Assembly (NCBI RefSeq): GCF_027247405.1
Contig: NZ_CP097463.1
Span: forward strand, 4,340,001-4,404,000
Direction of reading: 5' to 3'
DNA length: 64,000 nt
Origin: Jatrophihabitans cynanchi
GTDB lineage: Bacteria; Actinomycetota; Actinomycetes; Mycobacteriales; Jatrophihabitantaceae
Numbering within the stretch: the first letter of the stretch is position 1; every line of letters begins with the position of its first letter. Below, piece after piece: positions 28,448 to 37,106 of this stretch. The position numbers and the translations under genes were made by a program. The notes under the pieces are model-generated. The model ran no database searches. It saw nothing but the letters and a program-made list of their open reading frames with translations, and had not been told where the DNA came from.

Positions 28448-29016
28448 GCGGCATGACGACGACGACCACGATGGCGGTGCCGCGCGTACCGGCGGCGCGC
28501 GAGGTGCACGTGGCGAACCCCGCGGTTCGCCGCGACCAGCGGTACCGCACGCTCCAGCTGGTGCTCTTCGGCGTGGGCGCCGTGCTCATGCCGCTGGGCA
28601 TCCTGGCGATCTGCCTCGGCTGGTACGGCACGGCGCACTCGCACTACGCGTACGACCAGGCGACCTACCTCGTCTCCGGCGGGATCCTCGGCCTGGGGCT
28701 GACCTTCCTCGGCGGCTTCCTGTACTTCGGCGCCTGGCTGGCGAAGGTGGCCGCCGACCAGCGCGACGGTGCCCGCCAGCTGGCCGACACCATGCTGGTG
28801 CTGGCCGACCTGGTGTCGCGACAGTCGGCAACCGCCGGCGGCGCGGCCGAGAGCACGCTGGCCGATCCGGGCGCGGTACCGGTGCTGGCCGGCGGCGGCA
28901 CGACGGTGCACCGCCGCGACTGCCAGCTCATCGCGCACCGGGACGACCTGAAGGTCGTCAGCGGTAACGAGCGTGACGTCACGACCTGCCGGGTCTGCCG
29001 GCCGACACTGGTCTGA
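28444..29016 (+). CDS. two-TM membrane protein with Ada-like metal-binding tail
   Basis: This 190-residue protein has two predicted membrane helices (about 37-60, LVLFGVGAVLMPLGILAICLG, and 74-98, LVSGGILGLGLTFLGGFLYFG). After a linker, the C-terminal segment TTVHRRDCQLIAHRDDLKVV ends in CRVCRP. His-x3-Cys and Cys-x2-Cys is the spacing of the small Ada-type zinc domain. The function is unknown. It overlaps the preceding surface protein by four bases and precedes the SDR by 13 bases, so it belongs to the same transport/catabolic unit. The topology prediction is by eye. Confidence 0.72.
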   Translation: MSGMTTTTTMAVPRVPAAREVHVANPAVRRDQRYRTLQLVLFGVGAVLMPLGILAICLGWYGTAHSHYAYDQATYLVSGGILGLGLTFLGGFLYFGAWLAKVAADQRDGARQLADTMLVLADLVSRQSATAGGAAESTLADPGAVPVLAGGGTTVHRRDCQLIAHRDDLKVVSGNERDVTTCRVCRPTLV

Positions 29017-29029
29017 GGGGACGAGGGGC

Positions 29030-29797
29030 ATGGGCATGCTCGAGGGCAGGGTCGCGATCATCACGGGCGCGGCACGGGGGCAGGGTGCCGCGGCGGCGCG
29101 GCGTTTCGTCGGTGAGGGTGCGCGGGTGGTGATCGCGGACGTCACCGACGACACCGGCAAGACCTTGGCCGACGAACTCGGCGCGGCCGCGCTGTACCGG
29201 CATCTGGACGTCTCGTCCGAGCAGGAGTGGGACGCCGTGGTCGGCGAGGCCGTCGAGCAGTTTGGTGGCCTGGACGTGCTGGTGAACAACGCCGGCGTGC
29301 TGCACTTCGCGGCGCTCACCGACACCACGCTCGCCGACTACCAGCGGGTCATCGGGGTGAACCAGATCGGGACCTTCCTGGGCATGCGCGCCGCAGCTCG
29401 CGTGATGCGGGCCGGCGGATCGATCGTGAACGTCTCGTCCGTCGAGGGCATGGCGGGCATGCCGTACGTGCTGGCGTACACGGCGAGCAAGTTCGCGATC
29501 CGAGGTATGACCAAGGTCGCGGCGCTCGAACTCGGGCCGCGGGGCATCCGGGTGAACTCGGTGCACCCGGGCATGATCGACACGAAGATGGTGCAGGACG
29601 CGATCGGTGGCCACGAGGTCGACGTCACGCCGGTGACGAACAAGCTGGCGCTGCGCCGGGTCGGCAGGGCAGCGGAGATCGCCGAACTGGTGCTGTTCCT
29701 GGCCAGTGACCGCAGCTCCTACTCCACCGGCTCGGAGTTCGTCGCCGACGGCGGGTCGCTCGCCACCCACGCCCTGAACGTGGGTGCCGGCGGCTGA
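29030..29797 (+). CDS. short-chain dehydrogenase/reductase, hydroxysteroid-dehydrogenase-like
   Basis: This 255-residue SDR has the cofactor motif TGAARGQG (12-19), NNAG (86-89), Ser137, and Tyr150-x3-Lys154, ending with STGSEFVADGGSLATH. It recalls FabG3/HsdA (Rv2002), a 20-beta-hydroxysteroid dehydrogenase, in segments such as NVSSVEGMAG, TASKFAIRGMTK and LELGPRGIRVNSVHPG. Together with the operon position this suggests a hydroxysteroid or side-chain hydroxyacyl substrate. ATG 29030 follows a GAGGGGACGAGGGG purine run; a second ATG lies two codons on. The upstream open frame is not supported. Confidence 0.83.
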   Translation: MGMLEGRVAIITGAARGQGAAAARRFVGEGARVVIADVTDDTGKTLADELGAAALYRHLDVSSEQEWDAVVGEAVEQFGGLDVLVNNAGVLHFAALTDTTLADYQRVIGVNQIGTFLGMRAAARVMRAGGSIVNVSSVEGMAGMPYVLAYTASKFAIRGMTKVAALELGPRGIRVNSVHPGMIDTKMVQDAIGGHEVDVTPVTNKLALRRVGRAAEIAELVLFLASDRSSYSTGSEFVADGGSLATHALNVGAGG

Positions 29798-29814
29798 GCC
29801 GGGTTCGCGCCGCT

Positions 29815-30249
29815 TCAGGGCAGCTGCGGCAGGCCACGCTCGTCCAGGGGCCAGAAGGGGTTGTGGGCGACCTCCCAGAGGTGCCCGTCCGGATCGGCGA
29901 AGTACCCGCTGTAGCCGCCCCAGTCGGTCGCCTCGGCCGGCTTGGGGACGGTGGCGCCGGCTCGCTCGGCCGCCTGAAGTGCGGTGTCGACCTGCGCGCG
30001 ATCGGCGACGTTGAGGGCGAGCGCCACGCCTCGAAAACCGGTGGGCCGGCCGCCGGGTTGATGCGCGTCGGCGGCCAACTCGTCCTCGCCCCACACGGCC
30101 AGGATCGCGCTCGTGGTACGGAAGAAGCTCACCTCGCCGTCCACCGAGGCGCTGGAGCGTTCGAAGCCGAGCGATTGGTAGAAGGCGGTGGCCGCACGCA
30201 CGTCGCGCACGCCCAGGGTGACCAGGCTGATCGCGGAGGGGATCGTCAT
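29815..30249 (-). CDS. VOC-family (glyoxalase-like) protein
   Basis: This 144-residue protein has the paired beta-alpha-beta-beta-beta units of the vicinal oxygen chelate fold, with RDVRAATAFYQSLGFERS early and a C-terminal YFADPDGHLWEVAHNP. The Glu in HLWEV is the usual metal ligand. Lyases, dioxygenases and resistance proteins share the fold, so no reaction can be named. ATG 30249 lies 7 bases after TAGCCT (30257-30262), suggesting a leaderless start. It converges on the SDR gene. Confidence 0.78.
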   Translation of the reverse strand: MTIPSAISLVTLGVRDVRAATAFYQSLGFERSSASVDGEVSFFRTTSAILAVWGEDELAADAHQPGGRPTGFRGVALALNVADRAQVDTALQAAERAGATVPKPAEATDWGGYSGYFADPDGHLWEVAHNPFWPLDERGLPQLP

Positions 30250-30282
30250 GGCCGGCAGGCTAATCGCAGGTACCGACGTGTT

Positions 30283-30723
30283 CTAGTCGAGGCAGAACTC
30301 GTTGCCCTCCGGGTCGCGCATCGTGATGAAGCCGACCTCCAGCTGAGCCGGGTCCGGCTCGACCCGGTAGGCGCGGGTCGCACCGAGCGCCTGCAGCCGG
30401 TCGGCCTCGGCCTCGAGCGCGCTCATCCGTTCCTCGCCCTCGAGTCCCGGCGCGGCACGGACATCGATGTGCAGCCGGTTCTTGGCCGCCTTGTTCTCGG
30501 GTACGCGCTGGAAGAAGATGCGCGGACGCTCGCCCTCGACAGGCACGATCGCCGAGCGCGAGTTCCACTGCTCACGCGGCACGCCGAAGGACTCCAGCGC
30601 AGCCTCCCACGAGTCGAACCCCTTCGGCGGCGGTTGCAGCCGGTAGCCGAGTGCCGCGGCCCAGAACGTGGACAGCGCGGCAGGATCGGCGCAGTCGAAC
30701 GTGATCTGAACGTCTCTGGTCAT
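30283..30723 (-). CDS. VOC-family protein (glyoxalase-like domain)
   Basis: This 146-residue protein belongs to the Glyoxalase_6-type VOC group: ITFDCADPAALSTFWAAALGY at the N-terminus, a central AKNRLHIDV strand and the C-terminal MRDPEGNEFCLD. It shares only the fold with the neighbouring VOC gene. The function is unknown. It is divergent from pup, with 114 bases between them that contain the pup promoter. Confidence 0.78.
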   Translation of the reverse strand: MTRDVQITFDCADPAALSTFWAAALGYRLQPPPKGFDSWEAALESFGVPREQWNSRSAIVPVEGERPRIFFQRVPENKAAKNRLHIDVRAAPGLEGEERMSALEAEADRLQALGATRAYRVEPDPAQLEVGFITMRDPEGNEFCLD

Positions 30724-30837
30724 GGACTCACTCTCGCAGCGGCCACCGACTGCGCCCGGCGGCGCCGTCGATGTGCACCAGCGGGAAATCGTCCCTCGTG
30801 CGAGCTAGGGTGAATCAGAAGCGAGAGGGGACCACAG

Positions 30838-31044
30838 ATGCCCACCCATGACAGCGGCCAGACCCGTCCACAGCGCGAGCGCGAGGACTCGGTCGAGGAG
30901 ACCACCGAGGCGAGCACCGACGTTGCCGAGCGCCACGAGAAGCTGACCGAGGACGTCGACGCGATCCTCGACGAGATCGACGACGTGCTGGAGACGAATG
31001 CGGAAGACTTCGTCCGAGCATTCGTCCAAAAAGGGGGCCAGTAG
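30838..31044 (+). CDS. pup: prokaryotic ubiquitin-like protein Pup
   Basis: This 68-residue protein is intrinsically disordered and very acidic, with the conserved C-terminal half (LTEDVDAILDEIDDVLETNAEDFVRAFVQKGGQ region) and the terminal Gly-Gly-Gln. The final Gln must be deamidated to Glu by Dop before PafA can attach it to lysines of target proteins for proteasomal degradation. A GAGAGGGG ribosome site precedes the ATG and TAGGGT (30806-30811) is a likely -10. dop and mpa, commonly just upstream of pup, are not here. Confidence 0.97.
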   Translation: MPTHDSGQTRPQREREDSVEETTEASTDVAERHEKLTEDVDAILDEIDDVLETNAEDFVRAFVQKGGQ

Positions 31045-31174
31045 CTGATCGTGGACGGGCCGACGAACCGCTGAGCGCGTGACGGCACCGGCTCGCGCGG
31101 CCCGGCCGGGCGCCAGTCGGTAGGGTCGCAGAGCGGGCTCGTCACCTCGGCGGGCCGAAGCGACGGGAGCCACG

Positions 31175-32011
31175 TTGAGTATGGATCGAGCCGGCGGCCT
31201 CGGTGCCGTCCACGGCATACTGCGCTATGCGACCTTGCCCGGTTCATCCTCGTTCACCGAGTTCCTCTCCGGCGCGGCGCCGGGCCTGATGCCGGCTGCG
31301 CCCTCAGCCGGAACGACCGTCCCGCACGGCACCACGATCGTCGCGGCGGCGTTCGCCGGCGGGGTCGTGATGGCCGGTGATCGCCGGGCTACGGCCGGCA
31401 ACCTGATCGCCCAGCGCGACATCGAGAAGGTGTTCGCGTCCGACGACTACTCGCTGGTCGGCATCGCCGGTGCCGCGGGACTGGCGATCGAACTGGTCCG
31501 CCTCTACCAGGTCGAACTGGAGCACTACGAGAAGATCGAGGGCACCCAACTGACCCTGGACGGCAAGGCGAACCGGCTTGCCACGATGATCCGCGGCAAC
31601 CTCGGCCAGGCGATGCAGGGGCTGGCCGTCGTCCCGCTGTTCGCCGGCTTCGACATCGACGCGACCGACCCGGCGTCCGCGGGCCGGATCTACAGCTTCG
31701 ACGTCACCGGCGGGCGCTACCCGGAGCACTACTACCACTCGGTCGGCTCCGGCTCGCTGTTCGCCAAGGGTGCGCTGAAGAAGCTGTGGCGGCCCGGCCT
31801 GGACCGCGATGCGATCGTGCGTGTCGTGGTCGAGTCGCTGTACGACGCCGCCGACGACGACTCGGCCACCGGTGGACCAGACCTGACCCGCGGCATCTTC
31901 CCGATCGTCATGCTCGCGACCGCCGAGGGCACATCCCGCGTGGACGACGACGAGCTCGGCACGGTCGTGCGCGCCATCCTCACCGACCGTGAAGCCCGCC
32001 CGGGTGCCTAG
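31175..32011 (+). CDS. prcB: proteasome subunit beta
   Basis: This 278-residue precursor is the catalytic beta subunit of the 20S proteasome. The propeptide ends at Gly52 and the N-terminal nucleophile is Thr53 ([15 protein letters not shown]), followed by the [10 protein letters not shown] catalytic-lysine region. The start is TTG at 31175, five bases after GGGAG; ATG 31181 two codons on is an alternative that would change only the propeptide. TAGGGT (31121-31126) is a likely -10. It is followed by prcA after 12 bases. Confidence 0.96.
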   Translation: MSMDRAGGLGAVHGILRYATLPGSSSFTEFLSGAAPGLMPAAPSAGTTVPHGTTIVAAAFAGGVVMAGDRRATAGNLIAQRDIEKVFASDDYSLVGIAGAAGLAIELVRLYQVELEHYEKIEGTQLTLDGKANRLATMIRGNLGQAMQGLAVVPLFAGFDIDATDPASAGRIYSFDVTGGRYPEHYYHSVGSGSLFAKGALKKLWRPGLDRDAIVRVVVESLYDAADDDSATGGPDLTRGIFPIVMLATAEGTSRVDDDELGTVVRAILTDREARPGA

Positions 32012-32023
32012 GAGCCTGCAGTC

Positions 32024-32788
32024 ATGAGCATGCCGTTCTACGCCTCCGCCGAGCAGATCATGCGTGATCGCTCGGAATACGCCCGCAAGGGCATCGCGCG
32101 CGGCCGCAGCGTGGTCGTGTTGACCTACGCAGACGGGGTCCTGTTCGTCGCGGAGAACGCCAGCTCCGCGCTGCACAAGGTCAGCGAGATCTACGACCGG
32201 ATCGGCTTCGCCGCCGTCGGCAAGTACAACGAGTACGAGAACCTGCGGGTGGCCGGGATCCGGCTCGCCGACCTCCGCGGCTACTCCTACGACCGCCGCG
32301 ACGTCACCGCACGTGCCCTGGCCAACGCCTACGCGCAGACCCTCGGCACGATCTTCACCGAGCAGCAGAAGCCGTACGAGGTCGAGATCTGCGTGGCCGA
32401 GGTCGGCGAGGCGTCCGAGAGCGACCAGCTGTACCGGCTCTCCTACGACGGGACGATCGTCGACGAACCGGACTTCCTGGTGATGGGCGGCGCGCAGGCC
32501 GACGCGGTCACCTCACAGATGCGCCGCACCTTCGCGGCCGGGCAGTCGCTGCGTGACGCGCTGGCCACGGCGGTCGCCGCACTCGGGTCGGTGGGCGGCT
32601 CGGACGGCGGCGGCCGGGCACTGCCGGCGAGCCAACTGGAGGTCGCCGTGCTGGACCGCACCCGCGGCAAGCGCAAGTTCCGGCGCATCGCCGGTGCGGC
32701 CCTGACCGAACTGCTGCCCGCCGACCATGGTGAGCCGGCCGGCGAGCCCGCGCCCGCGGACACCCCGCCACACGACGAGGAGCACTGA
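32024..32788 (+). CDS. prcA: proteasome subunit alpha
   Basis: This 254-residue alpha subunit forms the outer rings and gate of the 20S proteasome. The N-terminal gate segment [29 protein letters not shown] and the alpha-type core are clear, and the C-terminus is a disordered Pro/Glu/His-rich tail (from about 230). It follows prcB by 12 bases with a GGAG site upstream. It is the last proteasome gene before the sigL/Rieske insertion. Confidence 0.96.
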   Translation: MSMPFYASAEQIMRDRSEYARKGIARGRSVVVLTYADGVLFVAENASSALHKVSEIYDRIGFAAVGKYNEYENLRVAGIRLADLRGYSYDRRDVTARALANAYAQTLGTIFTEQQKPYEVEICVAEVGEASESDQLYRLSYDGTIVDEPDFLVMGGAQADAVTSQMRRTFAAGQSLRDALATAVAALGSVGGSDGGGRALPASQLEVAVLDRTRGKRKFRRIAGAALTELLPADHGEPAGEPAPADTPPHDEEH

Positions 32789-32798
32789 GCGGGCTCGG

Positions 32799-33230
32799 TC
32801 AGCCGGTGAGAACCCGGCCTCCGGCGACGTGCACGCTGACCTTGGCGAGCGCCCGCGGCGCTGGGCCGTGCACGACCTGACCGGTCGTGGCGTCGTACAC
32901 CGAACCATGGCAGGGGCAGTGCAGTTGCCGGCCTGCGGGCGCCACCGTGCACCCCATGTGCGTGCAGATCGCGCTGAAGCATGCGGCGGTGTTCTCGGTG
33001 GGACGCGCGACGATCACCGGTGAACCGTCCGGCAGCTTCGCCGACGCGGCCTCCCCGACGGTGATGTCGGCCAGGGTCACCAACGGGGTGTCGGCCGCTG
33101 CGACGGGCGCGCCGGACCGCGCCGCGGACGGCGGCCCGCCGGATCCGCAGGCGGCGAGCGCGACGCTGCCGGCCCCCGCGGCGCCGGCGGCGAGGACGGT
33201 ACGGCGGGTCACGACGAGGTCATGGTCCAT
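32799..33230 (-). CDS. Tat-exported Rieske [2Fe-2S] lipoprotein
   Basis: This 143-residue protein has a twin-arginine signal (TRRTVLAAG, Arg9-Arg10) that also ends in a lipobox (ALAAC, Cys28). The Rieske ligands are Cys89 and His91 in CTHMGC, and Cys105 and His108 in CPCHG, with the disulfide pair Cys94/Cys107 also present. It is thus a folded redox protein exported by Tat and anchored outside the membrane; its partner is unknown. ATG 33230 lies 8 bases after a perfect SigL-type -10 (33238-33243), so the mRNA is probably leaderless and the gene belongs to the SigL regulon. Confidence 0.88.
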   Translation of the reverse strand: MDHDLVVTRRTVLAAGAAGAGSVALAACGSGGPPSAARSGAPVAAADTPLVTLADITVGEAASAKLPDGSPVIVARPTENTAACFSAICTHMGCTVAPAGRQLHCPCHGSVYDATTGQVVHGPAPRALAKVSVHVAGGRVLTG

Positions 33231-33237
33231 GCCCACT

Positions 33238-33265
33238 GACACGATCCGGATGCGCCGTCGGTTCA
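33238..33265 (-). promoter_or_regulatory. SigL-type promoter of the Rieske gene
   Basis: On the reverse strand TGAACC (33265-33260), a 16-base spacer and CGTGTC (33243-33238) match the SigL consensus reported for M. tuberculosis. The expected start of transcription coincides with the ATG at 33230. The -35 hexamer forms a palindrome with the -35 of sigL (GGTTCAACTGAACC, 33260-33273). Confidence 0.8.
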
Positions 33266-33267
33266 AC

Positions 33268-33295
33268 TGAACCGAACCGGGACCGCGCACGTGTA
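33268..33295 (+). promoter_or_regulatory. SigL-type autoregulatory promoter of sigL
   Basis: TGAACC (33268-33273), a 16-base spacer and CGTGTA (33290-33295) match the SigL consensus. The in-frame ATG at 33303 begins 8 bases after the -10, the same distance as in the divergent Rieske promoter. Autoregulation of sigL is known in mycobacteria. Confidence 0.8.
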
Positions 33296-33302
33296 TCCGG
33301 GC

Positions 33303-33887
33303 ATGCAGGCGACCGTCACACTGGTACGAGGTGATGCGAGCCGACCCGGAACGCGCATGGTGGGCAAAGAAGGTGCGGTGACGGCGAGCCACGCGGACTT
33401 GCTGCGAACCCTGCACGACGAGCACGCGCACGTCCTGTGGGCCTATGTGGTGCGCCTGACGGGCGGCGACCGGGCCCGGGCGCAGGACGTGGTCCAGGAG
33501 ACGCTGCTGCGCGCCTGGCGCAACCCGGCCGTGCTGGACCAGTCACACGGGTCGGCACGCGGCTGGCTGTTCACGGTGGCTCGTCGGATCGTCATCGACG
33601 ACTGGCGCACCGCCCGCAGCCGCTCGGAGTTCGTCACCGAGGTGCTGCCCGAACACCCGGTGTCCGACGAGACGGACCACGCGCTGGACCGTCAACTGGT
33701 GACCGCGGCGCTGCGTACCCTGTCGCGGGAACATCGCGAGGTGCTGGTGGAGTGCTACTTCCGCGGGTCGTCGGTGGCCGAGGCCGCGGCCAGCCTGGGC
33801 ATTCCGCCCGGGACCGTCAAATCCAGGACGCACTACGCCCTGCGCGCCCTGCGACTGGCCCTGGACGAGTTGGGGGGTGTGTCATGA
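33303..33887 (+). CDS. sigL: ECF sigma factor, SigL-like
   Basis: This ECF sigma factor is 194 residues from ATG 33303. Region 2 is seen in DVVQETLLRAWRNPAVL and GWLFTVARRIVIDDWRTARS, and region 4 in LSREHREVLVECYFRGSSVAEAAASLGIPPGTVKSR. The core resembles M. tuberculosis SigL (Rv0735), and the downstream anti-sigma gene overlaps it as rslA does. The start was chosen because it fits a leaderless transcript from the SigL-type promoter; ATG 33357 and GTG 33378 are in-frame alternatives that give 176 and 169 residues. It lies inside the proteasome locus, divergent from a Rieske gene that it probably controls. Confidence 0.88.
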   Translation: MQATVTLVRGDASRPGTRMVGKEGAVTASHADLLRTLHDEHAHVLWAYVVRLTGGDRARAQDVVQETLLRAWRNPAVLDQSHGSARGWLFTVARRIVIDDWRTARSRSEFVTEVLPEHPVSDETDHALDRQLVTAALRTLSREHREVLVECYFRGSSVAEAAASLGIPPGTVKSRTHYALRALRLALDELGGVS

Positions 33888-34549
33888 CCGAACCCGGAGG
33901 CCCGATGGGACCGGACCGGTTCGTGCACGACGACGCCCCGTACGTGCTGGGCATGCTGTCCGCCGACGAGCGTGCCGCGTTCGAGCAGCACCTGTCCGGG
34001 TGCGCCGAGTGCGCCGCCCGCGTCGCCGAGATCGCCGATCTGCCCGGCCTGCTGGCCACCGTCCCGCCGGACGAGATCGACGACGAGGTGCCTGCCACGC
34101 TGCTGCCCGGCCTGCTCCGGCGGGCCGGCGTCGAGCGGCGCCGCCGCAACTGGCTGACCGCCGGCCTGGCCGGTGTCGCCGCCGCCTGCCTGATCGCTCT
34201 CGCGATCGCGGTGTGGCCGTCGGGGCCGACATCGCCCGCGCCCCACCCGCGGGCGATGTCGGCCCTGGTGGCCAGTCCGGTGCGCGCGACGGCGGCACTC
34301 ACCGACCGGGGCTGGGGCACCGAGATCGACCTGGTCTGCCGGTACGACAGCAGCACGCCACCCGGCGGCTACACGTACGGGCTCTCGGTGACCGACACCA
34401 GCGGCGCGACGACCCCACTGGGAACGTGGACGATCGAGCCCGGCAAGGACGTCACCTTCGCCAGCGGCACCGCGCTGCGTCGCGATCAGATCGCCAGCGT
34501 GCAGATCACCGTCGGTGAGACGCCGATCCTGCAACTGCGCACCGGATGA
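33884..34549 (+). CDS. rslA: zinc anti-sigma factor, RslA-like
   Basis: This 221-residue anti-sigma factor has a cytosolic ZAS domain with His36-x3-Cys40-x2-Cys43 (EQHLSGCAECAARV), one membrane helix (about 90-110, LTAGLAGVAAACLIALAIAVW) and an extracytoplasmic RskA-like C-terminal domain. It would hold SigL inactive until redox or envelope stress changes the zinc site. ATG overlaps the sigL stop by four bases. It ends 57 bases before pafA. Confidence 0.88.
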   Translation: MTEPGGPMGPDRFVHDDAPYVLGMLSADERAAFEQHLSGCAECAARVAEIADLPGLLATVPPDEIDDEVPATLLPGLLRRAGVERRRRNWLTAGLAGVAAACLIALAIAVWPSGPTSPAPHPRAMSALVASPVRATAALTDRGWGTEIDLVCRYDSSTPPGGYTYGLSVTDTSGATTPLGTWTIEPGKDVTFASGTALRRDQIASVQITVGETPILQLRTG

Positions 34550-34606
34550 GCGCCGGCGTGGTCGCGCCCGAGTGACCGACCGGCGCGCACGAACTAGGGT
34601 GAAGGC

Positions 34607-35968
34607 GTGCACAAGCGCATCTTCGGGATCGAGAACGAGTACGGCGTCACGTGCACGTTCCACGGCCAACGGCGGCTCTCGCCGGACGAGGTGGCGCGCT
34701 ACCTGTTCCGCCGCGTGGTCTCGTGGGGCCGCTCGTCCAACGTCTTCTTGAAGAACGGGGCGCGGCTGTACCTGGACGTCGGCAGCCACCCGGAGTACGC
34801 CACGCCCGAGTGCGACTCGCTCACCGAACTGGTGGCGCACGACAAGGCAGGCGAGCGGATCCTCGAGGGCCTGGTCATCGACGCCGAGAAGCGGCTGCAC
34901 GACGAAGGCATCGCCGGTGACATCTACCTGTTCAAGAACAACACCGACTCGGCCGGCAACTCCTACGGCTGCCACGAGAACTTCCTGGTCGGGCGGCACG
35001 GCGAGTTCAGCCGGCTTGCCGACGTGCTGATCCCGTTCCTGGTCACCAGGCAGTTGATCTGTGGCGCGGGCAAGGTGCTGCAGACGCCGCGCGGTGCCGT
35101 GTACTGCGTCAGCCAGCGCGCCGAGCACATCTGGGAAGGCGTGTCGTCGGCGACAACGCGCAGCCGGCCGATCATCAACACACGGGACGAGCCGCACGCC
35201 GACGCCGAGCGGTACCGCCGACTGCACGTGATCGTCGGCGACTCGAACATGAACGAGTGCACCACGCTGCTCAAGGTCGGCTCGGCCGATCTGGTGCTGC
35301 GCATGATCGAGCACGGCGTCACGTTCCGGGACCTGACGCTGGAGAACCCGATCCGGGCGATCCGGGAGATCAGCCACGACATGACGGGCACGCGACCGGT
35401 GCGCCTGGCGGTGGGCCGCGCCGCGTCCGCTCTGGAGATCCAGCGCGAGTACTACTCGCGCGCGGTCGATTTCGTCGAGCGCACCGGCGACAACCCGGAG
35501 TCGGCCAAGCGGGTGCTCGAGCTGTGGGGCCGCACCCTGGACGCCGTCGAGCAGCAGGACCTGTCGCTGATCGACCGCGAGATCGACTGGGCGACCAAGT
35601 TCCAGCTGATCGAGCGGTACCGCGCCAAGCACGACCTGTCGCTGTCCTCGCCGCGCGTTGCCCAGCTGGACCTGGCCTACCACGACATCTCGCGCACCCG
35701 CGGGCTGTACTACCTGTTACAGCGTCGCGGCTCGGTCGACCGGGCGACGTCCGACCTGGCCATCTTCGAGGCCAAGAGCATTCCTCCGCAGACCACGCGC
35801 GCCAAGCTGCGTGGCGACTTCATCAAGCGGGCGCAGGAGAAGCGCCGCGACTTCACCGTCGACTGGGTGCACCTGAAGCTGAACGACCAGGCCCAGCGCA
35901 CCGTGTTGTGCAAGGACCCGTACCGCAGCGTCGACGAGCGCGTCGAGAAGCTGATCGCCTCGATGTGA
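34607..35968 (+). CDS. pafA: Pup-protein ligase
   Basis: This 453-residue enzyme activates deamidated Pup with ATP and attaches it to substrate lysines. The glutamine-synthetase-like N-terminus ([18 protein letters not shown]) holds the metal and ATP residues. [20 protein letters not shown] and the C-terminal [10 protein letters not shown] and [21 protein letters not shown] segments are conserved. The GTG start lies 6 bases after TAGGGT (34595-34600), so it may be leaderless. The sigL-rslA genes separate it from prcA. Confidence 0.96.
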   Translation: MHKRIFGIENEYGVTCTFHGQRRLSPDEVARYLFRRVVSWGRSSNVFLKNGARLYLDVGSHPEYATPECDSLTELVAHDKAGERILEGLVIDAEKRLHDEGIAGDIYLFKNNTDSAGNSYGCHENFLVGRHGEFSRLADVLIPFLVTRQLICGAGKVLQTPRGAVYCVSQRAEHIWEGVSSATTRSRPIINTRDEPHADAERYRRLHVIVGDSNMNECTTLLKVGSADLVLRMIEHGVTFRDLTLENPIRAIREISHDMTGTRPVRLAVGRAASALEIQREYYSRAVDFVERTGDNPESAKRVLELWGRTLDAVEQQDLSLIDREIDWATKFQLIERYRAKHDLSLSSPRVAQLDLAYHDISRTRGLYYLLQRRGSVDRATSDLAIFEAKSIPPQTTRAKLRGDFIKRAQEKRRDFTVDWVHLKLNDQAQRTVLCKDPYRSVDERVEKLIASM

Positions 35969-36146
35969 CGCGGTTGCCGGCGGCGCTGGAGCCCGGTCCG
36001 CGGGCGATCCGGCCCGGATCACGCCGCGATCGGGCCTGAGCGTGCCACGGTCGCGCGATCTCGATGGCGGGATCGGCAAGAATGGGCGGATGCCGAGTTC
36101 GCGTGCCGCCACGCAACGCCGCCGCACTGGCATTAGTTTCGAGGAC

Positions 36147-37106
36147 ATGGCAGCGCGGCGGGCGGAACGACTGGTCAATCTGGTGATCTGCCTGCTGTCC
36201 ACGCGCCAGTTCCTCACCGCCGAGCGCATCCGCAGCGCGGTGCCCGGCTACGAGTCCCCCGACGGCAGCCGTGAGACCGACGAGGCGTTCAAGCGCATGT
36301 TCGAGCGGGACAAGGCCGAGCTGCGTGATCTCGGCGTGCCGCTGGAAACCGGGCGCAACAGCGGCTTCGACGCCGAGGACGGCTACCGCATCAAGCGGGG
36401 CGAGTACGAGCTGCCGCCGATCTCCTTCGACGCGGGCGAGGCGGCGGCCGTCGGCCTTGCGGCGCGGCTGTGGCGCTCGGCGACGCTCGGTGCGGCGGCG
36501 CGCTCGGCGCTGCTCAAACTGCGCGCGGCCGGTACCGACGTCTCCCTCGCCGGCACGCCCGGCCAGGTGCCGCACCTGGACGCCAGCGATCCCAGCTTGC
36601 CCGCGTTGCTCGAAGCGGCCCGCACCTCGCAGCCGGTGCGGTTCGACTACCTCAAGGCCGGTGCCGACGCCGCGCAGCAGCGCACCCTCGAACCGTGGGG
36701 GGTGCTGTCCTGGCGTGGCCGCTGGTACGTCGCGGGGTTCGACCGCGACCGCAACGAGCCGCGCAGCTTCCGGCTGTCCCGCATCGTCGGCAAGGTGAGC
36801 GCGTTCGGCTCGCCCGCAGAGTTCAGCCGACCGGAGAAGGTGAACCTGCTCGAACTGGTCGCCGGTCGCTACGAGGACGCCTACGTCGCCCGGATCAAGA
36901 TCACCGGCTCCGGTGCCGGCGAGTTGCGCCGGCTGGCCGAGTCCGAGCGCGACGGCGAGCTGACGATCGGCTTCAACGACGTGCAGTGGCTGGCGCGCCG
37001 CGTGGCGTCGGCCGGCACCAGCGCCCACGTCCTGGAACCGCCGGAGCTGGTCGACGCGGTGGTGGCCCGGCTCGCCGCCGCCGCGGGCACCAAGGGGGCC
37101 GAATGA
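36147..37106 (+). CDS. pafB: WYL-domain regulator PafB
   Basis: This 319-residue regulator has an N-terminal winged helix (RAERLVNLVICLLSTRQFLTAERIRSAV) and a WYL domain (VRFDYLKAG, LEPWGVLSWRGRWYVAGFDRDRNEPRSFRLSRI). PafB and PafC together activate DNA-damage genes in mycobacteria. ATG 36147 was chosen because the protein then begins like other PafB proteins and TAGTTT (36134-36139) lies 7 bases upstream. ATG 36090 and GTG 36042 are in-frame alternatives that add 19 or 35 residues. It follows pafA and overlaps pafC by four bases. Confidence 0.9.
   Translation: MAARRAERLVNLVICLLSTRQFLTAERIRSAVPGYESPDGSRETDEAFKRMFERDKAELRDLGVPLETGRNSGFDAEDGYRIKRGEYELPPISFDAGEAAAVGLAARLWRSATLGAAARSALLKLRAAGTDVSLAGTPGQVPHLDASDPSLPALLEAARTSQPVRFDYLKAGADAAQQRTLEPWGVLSWRGRWYVAGFDRDRNEPRSFRLSRIVGKVSAFGSPAEFSRPEKVNLLELVAGRYEDAYVARIKITGSGAGELRRLAESERDGELTIGFNDVQWLARRVASAGTSAHVLEPPELVDAVVARLAAAAGTKGAE

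Noticed and set aside
30272-30285. A KstR-like sequence ending CGTGTTCTA
   Set aside because: It has two mismatches to the motif including the core, and its end is the stop codon of the VOC gene, so it is not in a promoter.
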